Shown in pieces: positions 1-5,531 of a stretch of DNA of 6,125 nt. The stretch's first letter is position 1; each line of letters opens with the position of its first letter. The stretch is from Desulfurococcales archaeon ex4484_204 (GTDB lineage: Archaea > Thermoproteota > Thermoprotei_A > Sulfolobales > NBVN01), in the NCBI GenBank assembly GCA_002255065.1, contig NJEF01000094.1, positions 1 through 6,125 of the forward strand, read 5' to 3'. The translations under genes and the position numbers were made by a program. Under the pieces are notes generated by a model. That model was not told where the DNA came from and searched no databases. It saw only the letters and a list, made by a program, of their open reading frames with translations.

Positions 1-218
1 TGATAGGTGTTGAGCTGGTTAGCGATGTAGGTAGGAAGACACCAGCAGTTAAGGAGGCGTTGGAGGTTAGGGAGAGGATGAGGGAGAAGGGCTTCCTAAT
101 AGGTCTAGGAGGGGCCTACGGTTCAACGTTAAGGATAGAGCCCCCGCTACTCATTAGTAAGGAGCAGATAGATAAGGCCCTAACAGCTCTTAACGAGGTG
201 TTAAGGGAGGTTAGGTAG
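1..218 (+). CDS. Class III PLP-dependent aminotransferase, C-terminal end (5' partial)
   Basis: Reading from base 3 gives about 71 codons ending at TAG 216-218; the start and the PLP-lysine region lie outside the window. The visible part opens with IGVELV and continues through a charged helix to RIEPPLLISKEQIDKALTAL. This RI-PPL-I--EQID-AL pattern is the typical last strand and helix of class III (4-aminobutyrate / acetylornithine / alanine-glyoxylate type) aminotransferases. These are cytosolic enzymes that move an amino group between an amino acid and a keto acid. Some archaeal members of this fold family are instead PLP-dependent amino-acid racemases, so the exact reaction cannot be told from the tail. 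It is followed 46 bp later by the AroM-family gene on the same strand with no clear promoter between, which suggests co-transcription. The family call is fairly sure; the substrate is unknown. Confidence 0.8.
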   Translation, partial: IGVELVSDVGRKTPAVKEALEVRERMREKGFLIGLGGAYGSTLRIEPPLLISKEQIDKALTALNEVLREVR

Positions 219-252
219 CCCCCTAAACCTCTAAGCATGTAGTAACGTGCTA

Positions 253-257
253 GAGGG
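253..257 (+). promoter_or_regulatory. Shine-Dalgarno GAGGG that favours the GTG start at 265
   Basis: GAGGG sits 7 nt before the GTG at 265-267. The upstream in-frame GTG at 247 has no purine-rich site in front of it (the preceding bases are TGTAGTAAC), and this GAGGG would then lie inside the coding region. The site therefore argues for the shorter protein, which also begins at the point where known AroM proteins begin. Confidence 0.6.
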
Positions 258-264
258 CCTGTCC

Positions 265-948
265 GTGAGGGTTGCCTTCATAACCCTGGGCCAGAGCCCT
301 AGAGACGATATAATGGTAGATATAAAGCCCTACCTTGAGGAGGTGGAGTGTGTGGAGTACGGTGCTTTAGACGGTCTCCCCCTAAACCGCGTAGTTAAGG
401 AGTTTAGCCCCCTACCCAACGAGGTCTCCTACGTCTCTAGGTTAAGGGACGGTACCGAGGTGGTCCTGTCTAAGAGTAAGATATCGGTGAGGCTTCAAAG
501 CCTAGTCTCCCTAGTAGAGGGCTCTGTTGATTTAATAGTGATCCTCTGTACAGGTGACTTTAACCTATCTTCAAGGACACCGATAATATACCCCTCAGTA
601 GAGCTGGTAAGGGCTGTAAGGAAGCTCTCGCCGTCTAGTATTGGTGTGATAGTGCCTCTAAGCTCGCAAGTCGTCATGGCTAGGAACAGGTGGGGCGGTA
701 TAGCTAGTATTGCCGGTATTGAGGTCTGGTCTCCGTACACGGGGAGTGCTGAAGACCTTGCTAACTCAGCTCTAAGGCTTAGACACGCAGACATCATAGT
801 TATGGACTGCCTAGGGTATTCGTTAAAGCATAAGGAGGTAGTCAGGGAGGTGTCGGGGAGGAGGACAATCGTACCGAGGGAGGTAGTGGTTAGTGCGATT
901 AAGGAAGCACTTATTTACTCTATTAAGGAGCGGAGGGCTCAGCAGTAA
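265..948 (+). CDS. AroM family protein
   Basis: This 227-residue protein resembles E. coli AroM (about 225 aa) along its whole length. Shared blocks include the N-terminal strand VAFITLGQSPRDDI, the middle segment where VVLSKSKISVRLQ is followed by DLIVILCTGDF, the strand SSIGVIVPL, and the C-terminal ADIIVMDCLGYSLKHKE followed by a helix. E. coli AroM is encoded next to shikimate kinase II, but its biochemical role is not established, and no shikimate gene is visible here. The protein has no signal peptide or membrane segment, so it is probably cytosolic. Two cysteines, in CTGD (about residue 95) and DCLG (about residue 182), lie at the ends of predicted strands, as in two-thiol Asp/Glu/hydantoin-racemase-like folds. 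I infer a possible isomerase or racemase activity only from that. I chose GTG 265 because of the GAGGG ribosome site and the family's usual start; GTG 247 would add six residues. It probably shares a transcript with the aminotransferase upstream. Confidence 0.88.
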   Translation: MRVAFITLGQSPRDDIMVDIKPYLEEVECVEYGALDGLPLNRVVKEFSPLPNEVSYVSRLRDGTEVVLSKSKISVRLQSLVSLVEGSVDLIVILCTGDFNLSSRTPIIYPSVELVRAVRKLSPSSIGVIVPLSSQVVMARNRWGGIASIAGIEVWSPYTGSAEDLANSALRLRHADIIVMDCLGYSLKHKEVVREVSGRRTIVPREVVVSAIKEALIYSIKERRAQQ

Positions 949-950
949 CA

Positions 951-958
951 TTTATAAA
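951..958 (+). promoter_or_regulatory. Archaeal TATA box for the ABC transporter locus
   Basis: TTTATAAA begins 3 nt after the TAA of the AroM-family gene, in an AT-rich island that stands out from its flanks. Archaeal TATA boxes lie about 25 nt before the start of transcription, which puts it near 980-985 and gives a leader of about 40 nt before the binding-protein start codon. The adenines just upstream (TAACA) could serve as a weak BRE. A run of five T at 978-982 lies at the predicted start and might also end transcription from the upstream genes. This is the only convincing TATA box in the window, so it may drive all five transporter genes. Confidence 0.7.
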
Positions 959-997
959 CATTAATTAACGAAAAGTATTTTTGTACTCCCATCATAT

Positions 998-1013
998 TCT
1001 CTTGAATTAGAGA
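998..1013. repeat. Short inverted repeat TCTCT-N6-AGAGA in the leader
   Basis: TCTCT at 998-1002 and AGAGA at 1009-1013 are perfect inverted 5-bp arms around TGAATT. The element falls between the predicted transcription start and the ribosome site of the binding-protein gene. It could be a small operator for a dimeric regulator placed just after the promoter, or a weak hairpin near the ribosome site. Arms this short also arise by chance, so the call is weak. Confidence 0.25.
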
Positions 1014-1017
1014 GTAG

Positions 1018-1023
1018 GGTGAT
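1018..1023 (+). promoter_or_regulatory. Possible Shine-Dalgarno GGTGAT favouring a TTG start at 1028
   Basis: GGTGAT is a full match to part of the GGAGGTGAT complement of the archaeal 16S 3' end and lies 4 nt before the in-frame TTG at 1028, a spacing that suits this 3' portion of the site. It overlaps GTG 1019 and ATG 1022, the two other possible starts. The TTG start would give MKLTYIIVG, a normal short basic N-terminus before the membrane helix. The start of this gene is therefore unsettled among 1019, 1022 and 1028. Confidence 0.4.
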
Positions 1024-2114
1024 GTGCTTGAAGTTAACCTACATAATCGTGGGCGTCGTTCTCGTCATAGTTATCGTAGCGGGTGTTGCAGCGTACTACA
1101 CGTTAGGGGTTCCTAAGGGTGAGGAGGTAATAAAGATAGGGGGTGTAGGGCCTCTATCAGCACCCGGCGCCTCAATTCAGGGTGTAGAACTTAAGAAGGG
1201 TATTGAGATAGCTGTTGAAATGGTTAATAAGGAGGGAGGTATTGGCGGTAAGAAGGTCAAGCTGATCTTCGAGGACACCCAGGGGATCCCTGAGAAGGGC
1301 ACCGCAGCCATGGAGAAGCTGATAATGAAGGATAAGGTCGTTGCTGTTGTTGGCGAGTACCACAGCTCCGTATTCCTCGCTGAGATAGAGGTTGCCCATA
1401 AGTACGGTATCCCGATAATCGATGCCTCAGCCTGGAGCGCTAAAATACGTGAGAAGCATTATAAAGAGGTCTTCGCCACAGCGCCCTGCACCTCGCTGAA
1501 CGCAGAGCACGAGGCTAGGTTCATAGTGAATTCAGGGTTTAAGAACGTCTTAATACTTGCCGAGGACACCGACTACGGCATGGACATGGCTAAGGACTTA
1601 ACAAACTCTCTTAAGAGGCTGGGGTTTAAGGGTAAGGTAGTGTCCGAGGTCGTTTCAAGGACTGCTAAGGATTACAGCCCAACGCTACTAAAGTATAAGG
1701 GTAGCCCAACCCCGCCGGACATAATAGTGATCGCGGTAACCCCGCCGGGAGGCTTCCTAATAATTAAGCAGGCCTACGAGATAGGTCTAATACCTGACAT
1801 AGCCCTCGCATACGTAGGAACCCACATACATAGTCTTCAACGGGTTCGATGCTGCGTGGGCCCTCCTTAAGGCGATAGAGAAGGCGGGCTCCACAGACCC
1901 TAAAGCCATAATTAACGCCCTTGAGGGTATAGTGCTGGAGGGCACTAGAGGAACGATTAAGTTCTCGAAGCAGACGGAGCCAGCCTTCTACTACCACCAG
2001 TGGCTCGAGGTCCCCGTCCTCACGTGCCAGTATAAGGAGGTTAACCAGAAGACCACGGAGGCCGACATAATATTCCCGCCGAGCTACGCCACCGGGAGCT
2101 TAGCTAAACCATAA
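1022..2114 (+). pseudogene. Liv-type ABC transporter solute-binding protein, broken by an internal deletion and frameshift
   Basis: The intact gene would encode the extracellular receptor that delivers an amino acid or similar ligand to the LivHM channel. Numbering from ATG 1022, residues 6-28 form one membrane helix that would anchor it outside the cell; there is no lipobox. Residues 37-266 are a type I periplasmic-binding fold: IKIGGVGPLS, then VVGEYHSS and IIDASAWS, which match the ligand-contact loops of LIVBP by position, then EDTDYGMDMA and the VTPPGGFLIIKQAYEIGL helix. After ALAYVGT (about 1820) this frame makes only unrelated residues and stops at 1868-1870. The homologous C-terminus resumes in another frame as PTYIVFNGFDAAWALLKAIE, ending at TAA 2112-2114. 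The joined pieces total about 363 residues, with roughly 50-70 residues of lobe 2 missing between them compared with LIVBP layout, so a simple one-base correction would not restore it. The gene has its own TATA box and lies 76 bp before livH. The family is certain; true inactivation versus assembly error is open. Confidence 0.85.
1815..1838 (+). other. Deletion/frameshift junction inside the binding-protein gene
   Basis: The frame of the N-terminal part is homologous up to about GGA at 1817-1819. The frame of the C-terminal part is closed by a TAG at 1815-1817 and is open from 1818, becoming homologous by the codons for PTYIVFNGF (from 1821). The switch must therefore fall between about 1815 and 1836. 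If an ancestral in-frame gene lost sequence here, the length lost leaves remainder 2 on division by 3. The GGAAC at 1817-1821 reads plausibly in both frames and could be what remains of a short direct repeat at the two deletion ends; that mechanism is a guess. Confidence 0.7.
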
Positions 2115-2120
2115 GTTTTT
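2115..2120 (+). terminator. Weak oligo-T terminator after the binding-protein gene
   Basis: GTTTTT follows directly on the TAA stop. Archaeal RNA polymerase can stop at such T-runs without a hairpin; five T is short, so read-through is expected. Partial termination here would give more binding-protein message than permease message, a common pattern in such operons. The 76-bp gap also holds an 8-bp palindrome AAACGTTT at 2129-2136, but no TATA box I would accept. Confidence 0.35.
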
Positions 2121-2177
2121 CCCAAACAAAACGTTTCACCGGATGACGTGACAGTATTTGAGGTTAAGGACGGTAAA

Positions 2178-2184
2178 GGAGGGG
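2178..2184 (+). promoter_or_regulatory. Strong Shine-Dalgarno GGAGGGG for livH
   Basis: GGAGGGG lies 6 nt before ATG 2191 and fixes that start. It is the first gene after a gap of 76 bp, so it cannot rely on coupling to an upstream stop codon, especially as translation of the damaged upstream gene ends at 1870. Confidence 0.7.
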
Positions 2185-2190
2185 TAGGTA

Positions 2191-3078
2191 ATGGGTGTAG
2201 TGCTTCCAATAGTTGAGAACTTGATAACAGGCCTGATAATGGGTTCCTTCTACGCCTTAATGGCTGTAGGCCTTACGCTGATATTCGGTGTTATGAGGAT
2301 AGTTAACTTCGCTCACGGGGAGTTCTATATGCTCGGAGGGTACATACTCTACTACCTCGTTACCCTGCTAGGCATTAACAACTTCGTTGCCCTACCGATA
2401 GTTATGGGCGCTATGTTTGTATTCGGCATGGCGGTTGAGAGGAGCCTGCTAAGACCTATAATAACTGAGGGCTTAGGGCATGAGTACTCAATAATAATAA
2501 CGTTCGGCTTATCCCTCTTCCTAGTTAACTTCGCCATAGCTTTCTTCGGCCCTGAATATAAGACCCCTCCCCCCTACATACCCACCTACAGGATAGCTCT
2601 AGGACCTATATCCATAAGTGGCGATAGGTTGCTCGTAGCCACGTTAGCCGCCGTAATACTAGTCCTTACGTACCTGGTGATAGCTAAGACTAAGATAGGG
2701 CTCGCTATGAGGGCTACCGCGCAGAATAAAGAGGGGGCTATGCTATGCGGTATGGACGTCTACAAGGTGAGCATGTTCACTATGGGCCTAGCCTCAGCGC
2801 TAGCTGGGGCGTCAGGCGCCCTCCTCTCCACCATACTGTTGCTAGAGCCTCAGGCAGGCCTCATACCAGCGATTAAGAGCTACGTAGTTATAGCCCTCGG
2901 GGGCATGGGCTCCATAGCTGGTGCCGTAGCCGGTAGCGTGATACTGGGCATCATAGAGAGCCTGGGAACCGTTTTAATATCAGCTGCCTACAGGGACGCC
3001 TACAGCTTCCTAGTCCTAATACTGGTACTGCTCATCAGGCCTGAAGGGCTCTTCGGCGTCAGAGTTAGGGAGGTGTAG
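2191..3078 (+). CDS. livH: Branched-chain amino acid (HAAT-type) ABC transporter permease, LivH family
   Basis: This 295-residue integral membrane protein is one half of the channel that takes a ligand from the binding protein into the cell; its partner is the LivM-like protein. The N-terminal block LTLIFGVMRIVNFAHGEFYMLGGY (residues 28-51) is the LivH hallmark. Hydrophobic segments lie near residues 8-32, 45-60, 64-82, 99-119, 146-165, 193-217, 230-256 and 270-283. The cytoplasmic coupling loop that contacts an ATPase is at 170-190 (GLAMRATAQNKEGAMLCGMDV), and the conserved YVVIALGGMGSIAGAVAG follows at 231-248. Length is normal for the family. The start is set by GGAGGGG. Its stop is 2 nt before livM, so the two are almost surely co-translated. 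The symbol describes family, not proven substrate: relatives move branched-chain amino acids, urea or short amides. Confidence 0.93.
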   Translation: MGVVLPIVENLITGLIMGSFYALMAVGLTLIFGVMRIVNFAHGEFYMLGGYILYYLVTLLGINNFVALPIVMGAMFVFGMAVERSLLRPIITEGLGHEYSIIITFGLSLFLVNFAIAFFGPEYKTPPPYIPTYRIALGPISISGDRLLVATLAAVILVLTYLVIAKTKIGLAMRATAQNKEGAMLCGMDVYKVSMFTMGLASALAGASGALLSTILLLEPQAGLIPAIKSYVVIALGGMGSIAGAVAGSVILGIIESLGTVLISAAYRDAYSFLVLILVLLIRPEGLFGVRVREV

Positions 3079-3080
3079 CT

Positions 3081-4022
3081 ATGTTTAGGCAGCCCTTAAG
3101 CCCTAAGGGGTTCCTTACGCTACTAGCTATAGTTGCTCTGCTCTCCCTACCATTCATAATAAGGCACGAGTACTGGATTTACGTACTAACAATAGGTTTC
3201 TACTACGCTATCCTAGCGTCTACGTGGAACGTCATGGCAGGCTACCTAGGAAGGGTGTCCTTCGCTCACGCAGCATTCGCAGCTATCGGCGCGTACGCCT
3301 CAGCCCTCTCCGTCCTCCACCTAAAGGTGCACCCGGTGCTGGGTATGGCTATAGGCACGGTGGCCGGTGCCGTCTTCAGCTTCTTCATAGGCTACTTAAG
3401 CCTCAGGTTAAGGGGGGTCTACTTCACCCTGTCAACGCTGGCGTTCGCAGAGATATTCAGGATAATAGTTACGGTTGAGTACGAGTACACCAGGGGGAGC
3501 TTAGGGCTTGAAACGGAGCACCTAATAGTGACGATGTCGTACATCCCATACTACTACGTAGCCCTCGCCCTCCTCCTAGGAACGGTGTTCTCTACGTACC
3601 TAATCCTCAACTCCGCCTTCGGCTTAAAGATCATGGCTGTAGGTAATAGCGAGGAGGCCGCTGAGGCCATAGGGATTGACTCAGCTAAGGTTAAGGTGGT
3701 TACGTTCCTCTACGTATCGGCGCTAACATCGCTAGCAGGGGCCTTCTACGGGCACTTCATAGGCCTAGTATCCCCTGAGGTAGGTGCTTTCGACCAGCTA
3801 GCCCTAATAATAGCTATGACGGTTGTTGGGGGTATGGGCACCCTCCCGGGACCCGTGATAGGTGCCCTACTCCTAGAGTTCTTCTCCGAGTACCTCAGGG
3901 AGTTCGGCATATTCAGGCTCCTAATATTTGCTGGGTTAATCATAGTGACAGTGAGGTTCTTTAGGCGTGGATTGTATGGAACATTGAAGGAGAGGCTTAT
4001 TTCAGTGGGGGGGTCGCCTTGA
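3081..4022 (+). CDS. livM: Branched-chain amino acid (HAAT-type) ABC transporter permease, LivM family
   Basis: This 313-residue membrane protein is the second channel subunit. Hydrophobic segments lie near residues 10-27, 33-53, 60-80, 86-108, 113-132, 155-176, 206-230, 238-267 and 276-293. Family marks are STWNVMAGYLGRVSFAHAAF (47-66), the ATPase-coupling loop at 179-203 (with AVGNSEEAAEAIGID), and VVGGMGTLPGPVIGALLLEF (248-267). Length is typical for the family. ATG 3081 follows GGGAGGTG (3068-3075), which overlaps the end of livH with a 5-nt spacer. The last codons include seven G in a row (4007-4013), and its TGA overlaps the TTG start of livG by 4 nt, so the two are translationally coupled. 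It should pair with LivH in a one-to-one heterodimer, each contacting LivG or LivF. Confidence 0.92.
   Translation: MFRQPLSPKGFLTLLAIVALLSLPFIIRHEYWIYVLTIGFYYAILASTWNVMAGYLGRVSFAHAAFAAIGAYASALSVLHLKVHPVLGMAIGTVAGAVFSFFIGYLSLRLRGVYFTLSTLAFAEIFRIIVTVEYEYTRGSLGLETEHLIVTMSYIPYYYVALALLLGTVFSTYLILNSAFGLKIMAVGNSEEAAEAIGIDSAKVKVVTFLYVSALTSLAGAFYGHFIGLVSPEVGAFDQLALIIAMTVVGGMGTLPGPVIGALLLEFFSEYLREFGIFRLLIFAGLIIVTVRFFRRGLYGTLKERLISVGGSP
4007..4013 (+). promoter_or_regulatory. G7 tract acting as ribosome site for livG
   Basis: Seven consecutive G end 5 nt before TTG 4019 and are the only purine-rich site in reach, which supports TTG 4019 over GTG 4028 as the livG start (14 nt away). The same bases encode Gly-Gly near the end of livM. 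A G-only site pairs with the CCUCC of 16S RNA less well than GGAGG, so coupling to the terminating livM ribosome probably matters. Confidence 0.5.
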
Positions 4023-4753
4023 AGACCGTGCTTAGGGCTCAATCAGTAACCAAGTCCTTCGGGGGGCTGGTAGCTGTAAGGAATTTCAGTATGGAGGTTG
4101 GCGAGGGTGAGATAGTTGGTTTAATAGGGCCTAACGGGGCTGGTAAGACCACCTTCCTAAACGTTGTTACCGGGTTCCTTAAACCGGACAGCGGTAGGGT
4201 GTTCTTCATGGGCGAGGACATAACGGGTTTACCGCCACATAAGATATGTATTAAGGGGGTCGCCAGGACGTTCCAGCTTATTAAGCCCTTCTCTAAGATG
4301 ACTATTCTCGACGCTATAGCGGCTGGTGCTTTAGTGAGGGTTAGGAGTAAGGTAGAGGCTTACAGGAGGGCCCAGGAAATCATAGAGTTCCTAAGGTTGA
4401 GGAACCCCGAGAGGCTGTGCGGTTCCCTAAACGTCGTTGAGGAGAAGCTCGTTGAGCTAGGCAGGGCGTTAGCAACTAAGCCTAAGCTACTGCTACTAGA
4501 CGAGATAGCTGCGGGTTTAAGGCCTAGTGAGATTGAGGAGATGAAGAAGACCCTTAAGCTCATTAGGGACGAGTTCGGGCTCTCCCTAGTAGTTGTTGAG
4601 CACGTAATGCCGCTAGTCATGGGTGTAAGCGATAGGGTGGTTGTAATGAGTTCGGGCTCTAAGATCGCTGAGGGGAGGCCCGAGGAGGTTGCGAGCAACC
4701 CAAAGGTCATAACCATATACCTAGGGGAGAGAAGGGGGAGGGCGAGGGGTTAG
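4019..4753 (+). CDS. livG: HAAT-type ABC transporter ATP-binding protein, LivG family
   Basis: This 244-residue cytoplasmic ATPase would energise the LivHM channel together with LivF. Visible motifs in order: A-loop region FGGLVAV (14-20), Walker A GPNGAGKTT (37-45), the DITGLPPHKI segment (67-76) typical of LivG, Q-loop TFQLIKPF (84-91), Walker B LLLLDE (157-162) followed by IAAGL, and switch His195 in VVVEHVM. The usual LSGGQ signature is replaced by GSLNVVEEKLVELGRAL (135-151), with no paired glycines; the helix after it is normal. LivG proteins are known to vary here, and the DE-AAGL form is also seen in the family, so I read this as subfamily character and not decay. The TTG start overlaps the livM stop (TTGA). 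GTG 4028 is a poorer alternative, making the protein three residues shorter. The stop is 3 nt before livF. Length is slightly below the usual 250-260 residues, mostly from a short helical insert near 108-132. Confidence 0.92.
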   Translation: MKTVLRAQSVTKSFGGLVAVRNFSMEVGEGEIVGLIGPNGAGKTTFLNVVTGFLKPDSGRVFFMGEDITGLPPHKICIKGVARTFQLIKPFSKMTILDAIAAGALVRVRSKVEAYRRAQEIIEFLRLRNPERLCGSLNVVEEKLVELGRALATKPKLLLLDEIAAGLRPSEIEEMKKTLKLIRDEFGLSLVVVEHVMPLVMGVSDRVVVMSSGSKIAEGRPEEVASNPKVITIYLGERRGRARG

Positions 4754-4756
4754 GGT

Positions 4757-5470
4757 ATGGAGCCTCTTTTAGAGGTTAAGGACCTGGATGTTGCCTACGG
4801 TAAGATACAGGTGTTGTGGGGTGTGTCCTTTAAGGTCTATAAAGGTGAGGTAGTAGCTCTAGTAGGCTCTAACGGTGCTGGTAAGACAACCACGTTAAAG
4901 ACCATAATGGGCTTAATTAAGCCGGTTAAAGGGGCTGTGCTGTTTGAGGGTAGGAGGATAGATGGCTTACCGACTCACTCAATAGTTAAGATGGGGGTGA
5001 CCTTAGTGCCTGAGGGCAGGCAGCTGTTCCCGGAACTCTCAGTTTACGACCACCTCATTGCCGGTGCGTACCTCCTAAAGGATAAGGACGTTATTAGGGA
5101 GAGGCTAGAGTTCGTCTACGACCTCTTCCCGGTTCTTAAGGAGAGGAGGAGCCAGAAGGCGGGGACCCTCAGCGGCGGGGAGCAGCAGATGCTAGCTATA
5201 GGTAGGGCCCTCATGTCCATGCCTAAGCTCATGATGTTCGATGAACCCAGCCTAGGGCTGGCACCCAAGCTCGTTGACGCTATCCTAGACACCATAGCTA
5301 GGCTTAGGTACGAGGGAATAACCATACTCCTCGTGGAGCAGAACGTTAGGGCAGCTCTTGAGATATCGGATAGGGGGTACGTAATAGAGAACGGTAGGAT
5401 CATTCTGGAGGGGAAGTCGAGCGAGTTACTGGAGAGTGAGAGGGTTAAGAAGGCGTACCTAGCTATCTAG
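4757..5470 (+). CDS. livF: HAAT-type ABC transporter ATP-binding protein, LivF family
   Basis: This 237-residue cytoplasmic ATPase is the partner of LivG; length matches E. coli LivF. Motifs in order: YGKIQVLWGVSF (14-25), Walker A GSNGAGKTT (37-45), the Q-loop region VPEGRQLFPELSV (84-96) that marks LivF, a canonical signature LSGGEQQMLAIGRAL (138-152), Walker B KLMMFDEPSLGLAP (157-170), and LLVEQNV (191-197). In the last motif Gln195 takes the place of the switch histidine, which is normal for LivF. ATG 4757 is preceded by GAGGGG at 4744-4749 with a 7-nt spacer and by the livG stop 3 nt earlier. It closes the compact livHMGF block; 61 bp separate it from the next gene. Confidence 0.94.
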   Translation: MEPLLEVKDLDVAYGKIQVLWGVSFKVYKGEVVALVGSNGAGKTTTLKTIMGLIKPVKGAVLFEGRRIDGLPTHSIVKMGVTLVPEGRQLFPELSVYDHLIAGAYLLKDKDVIRERLEFVYDLFPVLKERRSQKAGTLSGGEQQMLAIGRALMSMPKLMMFDEPSLGLAPKLVDAILDTIARLRYEGITILLVEQNVRAALEISDRGYVIENGRIILEGKSSELLESERVKKAYLAI

Positions 5471-5531
5471 GCAACATGCATTTAGGGTTAGCCTTAATTA
5501 CGCCCTACACGTATGGCTCGCGGTGTCCAGG

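Noticed and set aside
495..797. Open frame of 100 codons on the minus strand inside the AroM-family gene
   Set aside because: It lies fully opposite a gene with clear family motifs, has low-complexity composition, and resembles no family I know; it is a shadow frame. The same holds for minus-strand frames at 1172-1399, 1764-1997, 2352-2537, 3746-4042, 4039-4221, 4360-4716, 5116-5403 and 5498-5764.
1022..1090. Lipoprotein signal with lipobox cysteine in the binding protein
   Set aside because: The only early cysteine is residue 2, before the hydrophobic segment; the helix is followed by AAYYTLG without a cysteine, so a membrane anchor is the better reading.
1019..1870. Complete 283-residue binding protein
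   Set aside because: The last dozen or so residues (HIHSLQRVRCCVGPP) are unrelated to the family and arise from reading homologous DNA out of frame.
1932..2114. Separate 60-residue protein starting at GTG 1932
   Set aside because: Homologous protein sequence in the same frame extends upstream to about 1818, so this is the tail of the broken binding protein and not an independent gene.
2129..2136. AAACGTTT palindrome between the binding protein and livH as an operator
   Set aside because: Eight bases is too short to claim and no promoter element lies near it.
3224..3478. Plus-strand 84-codon frame within livM
   Set aside because: Arg/Pro-rich out-of-frame reading of a gene whose correct frame has full LivM motifs.
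4153..4753. LivG as a decayed ATPase because LSGGQ is missing
   Set aside because: Walker A, Q-loop, Walker B, catalytic Glu and switch His are all present and the frame is intact; signature variation is known in this subfamily.
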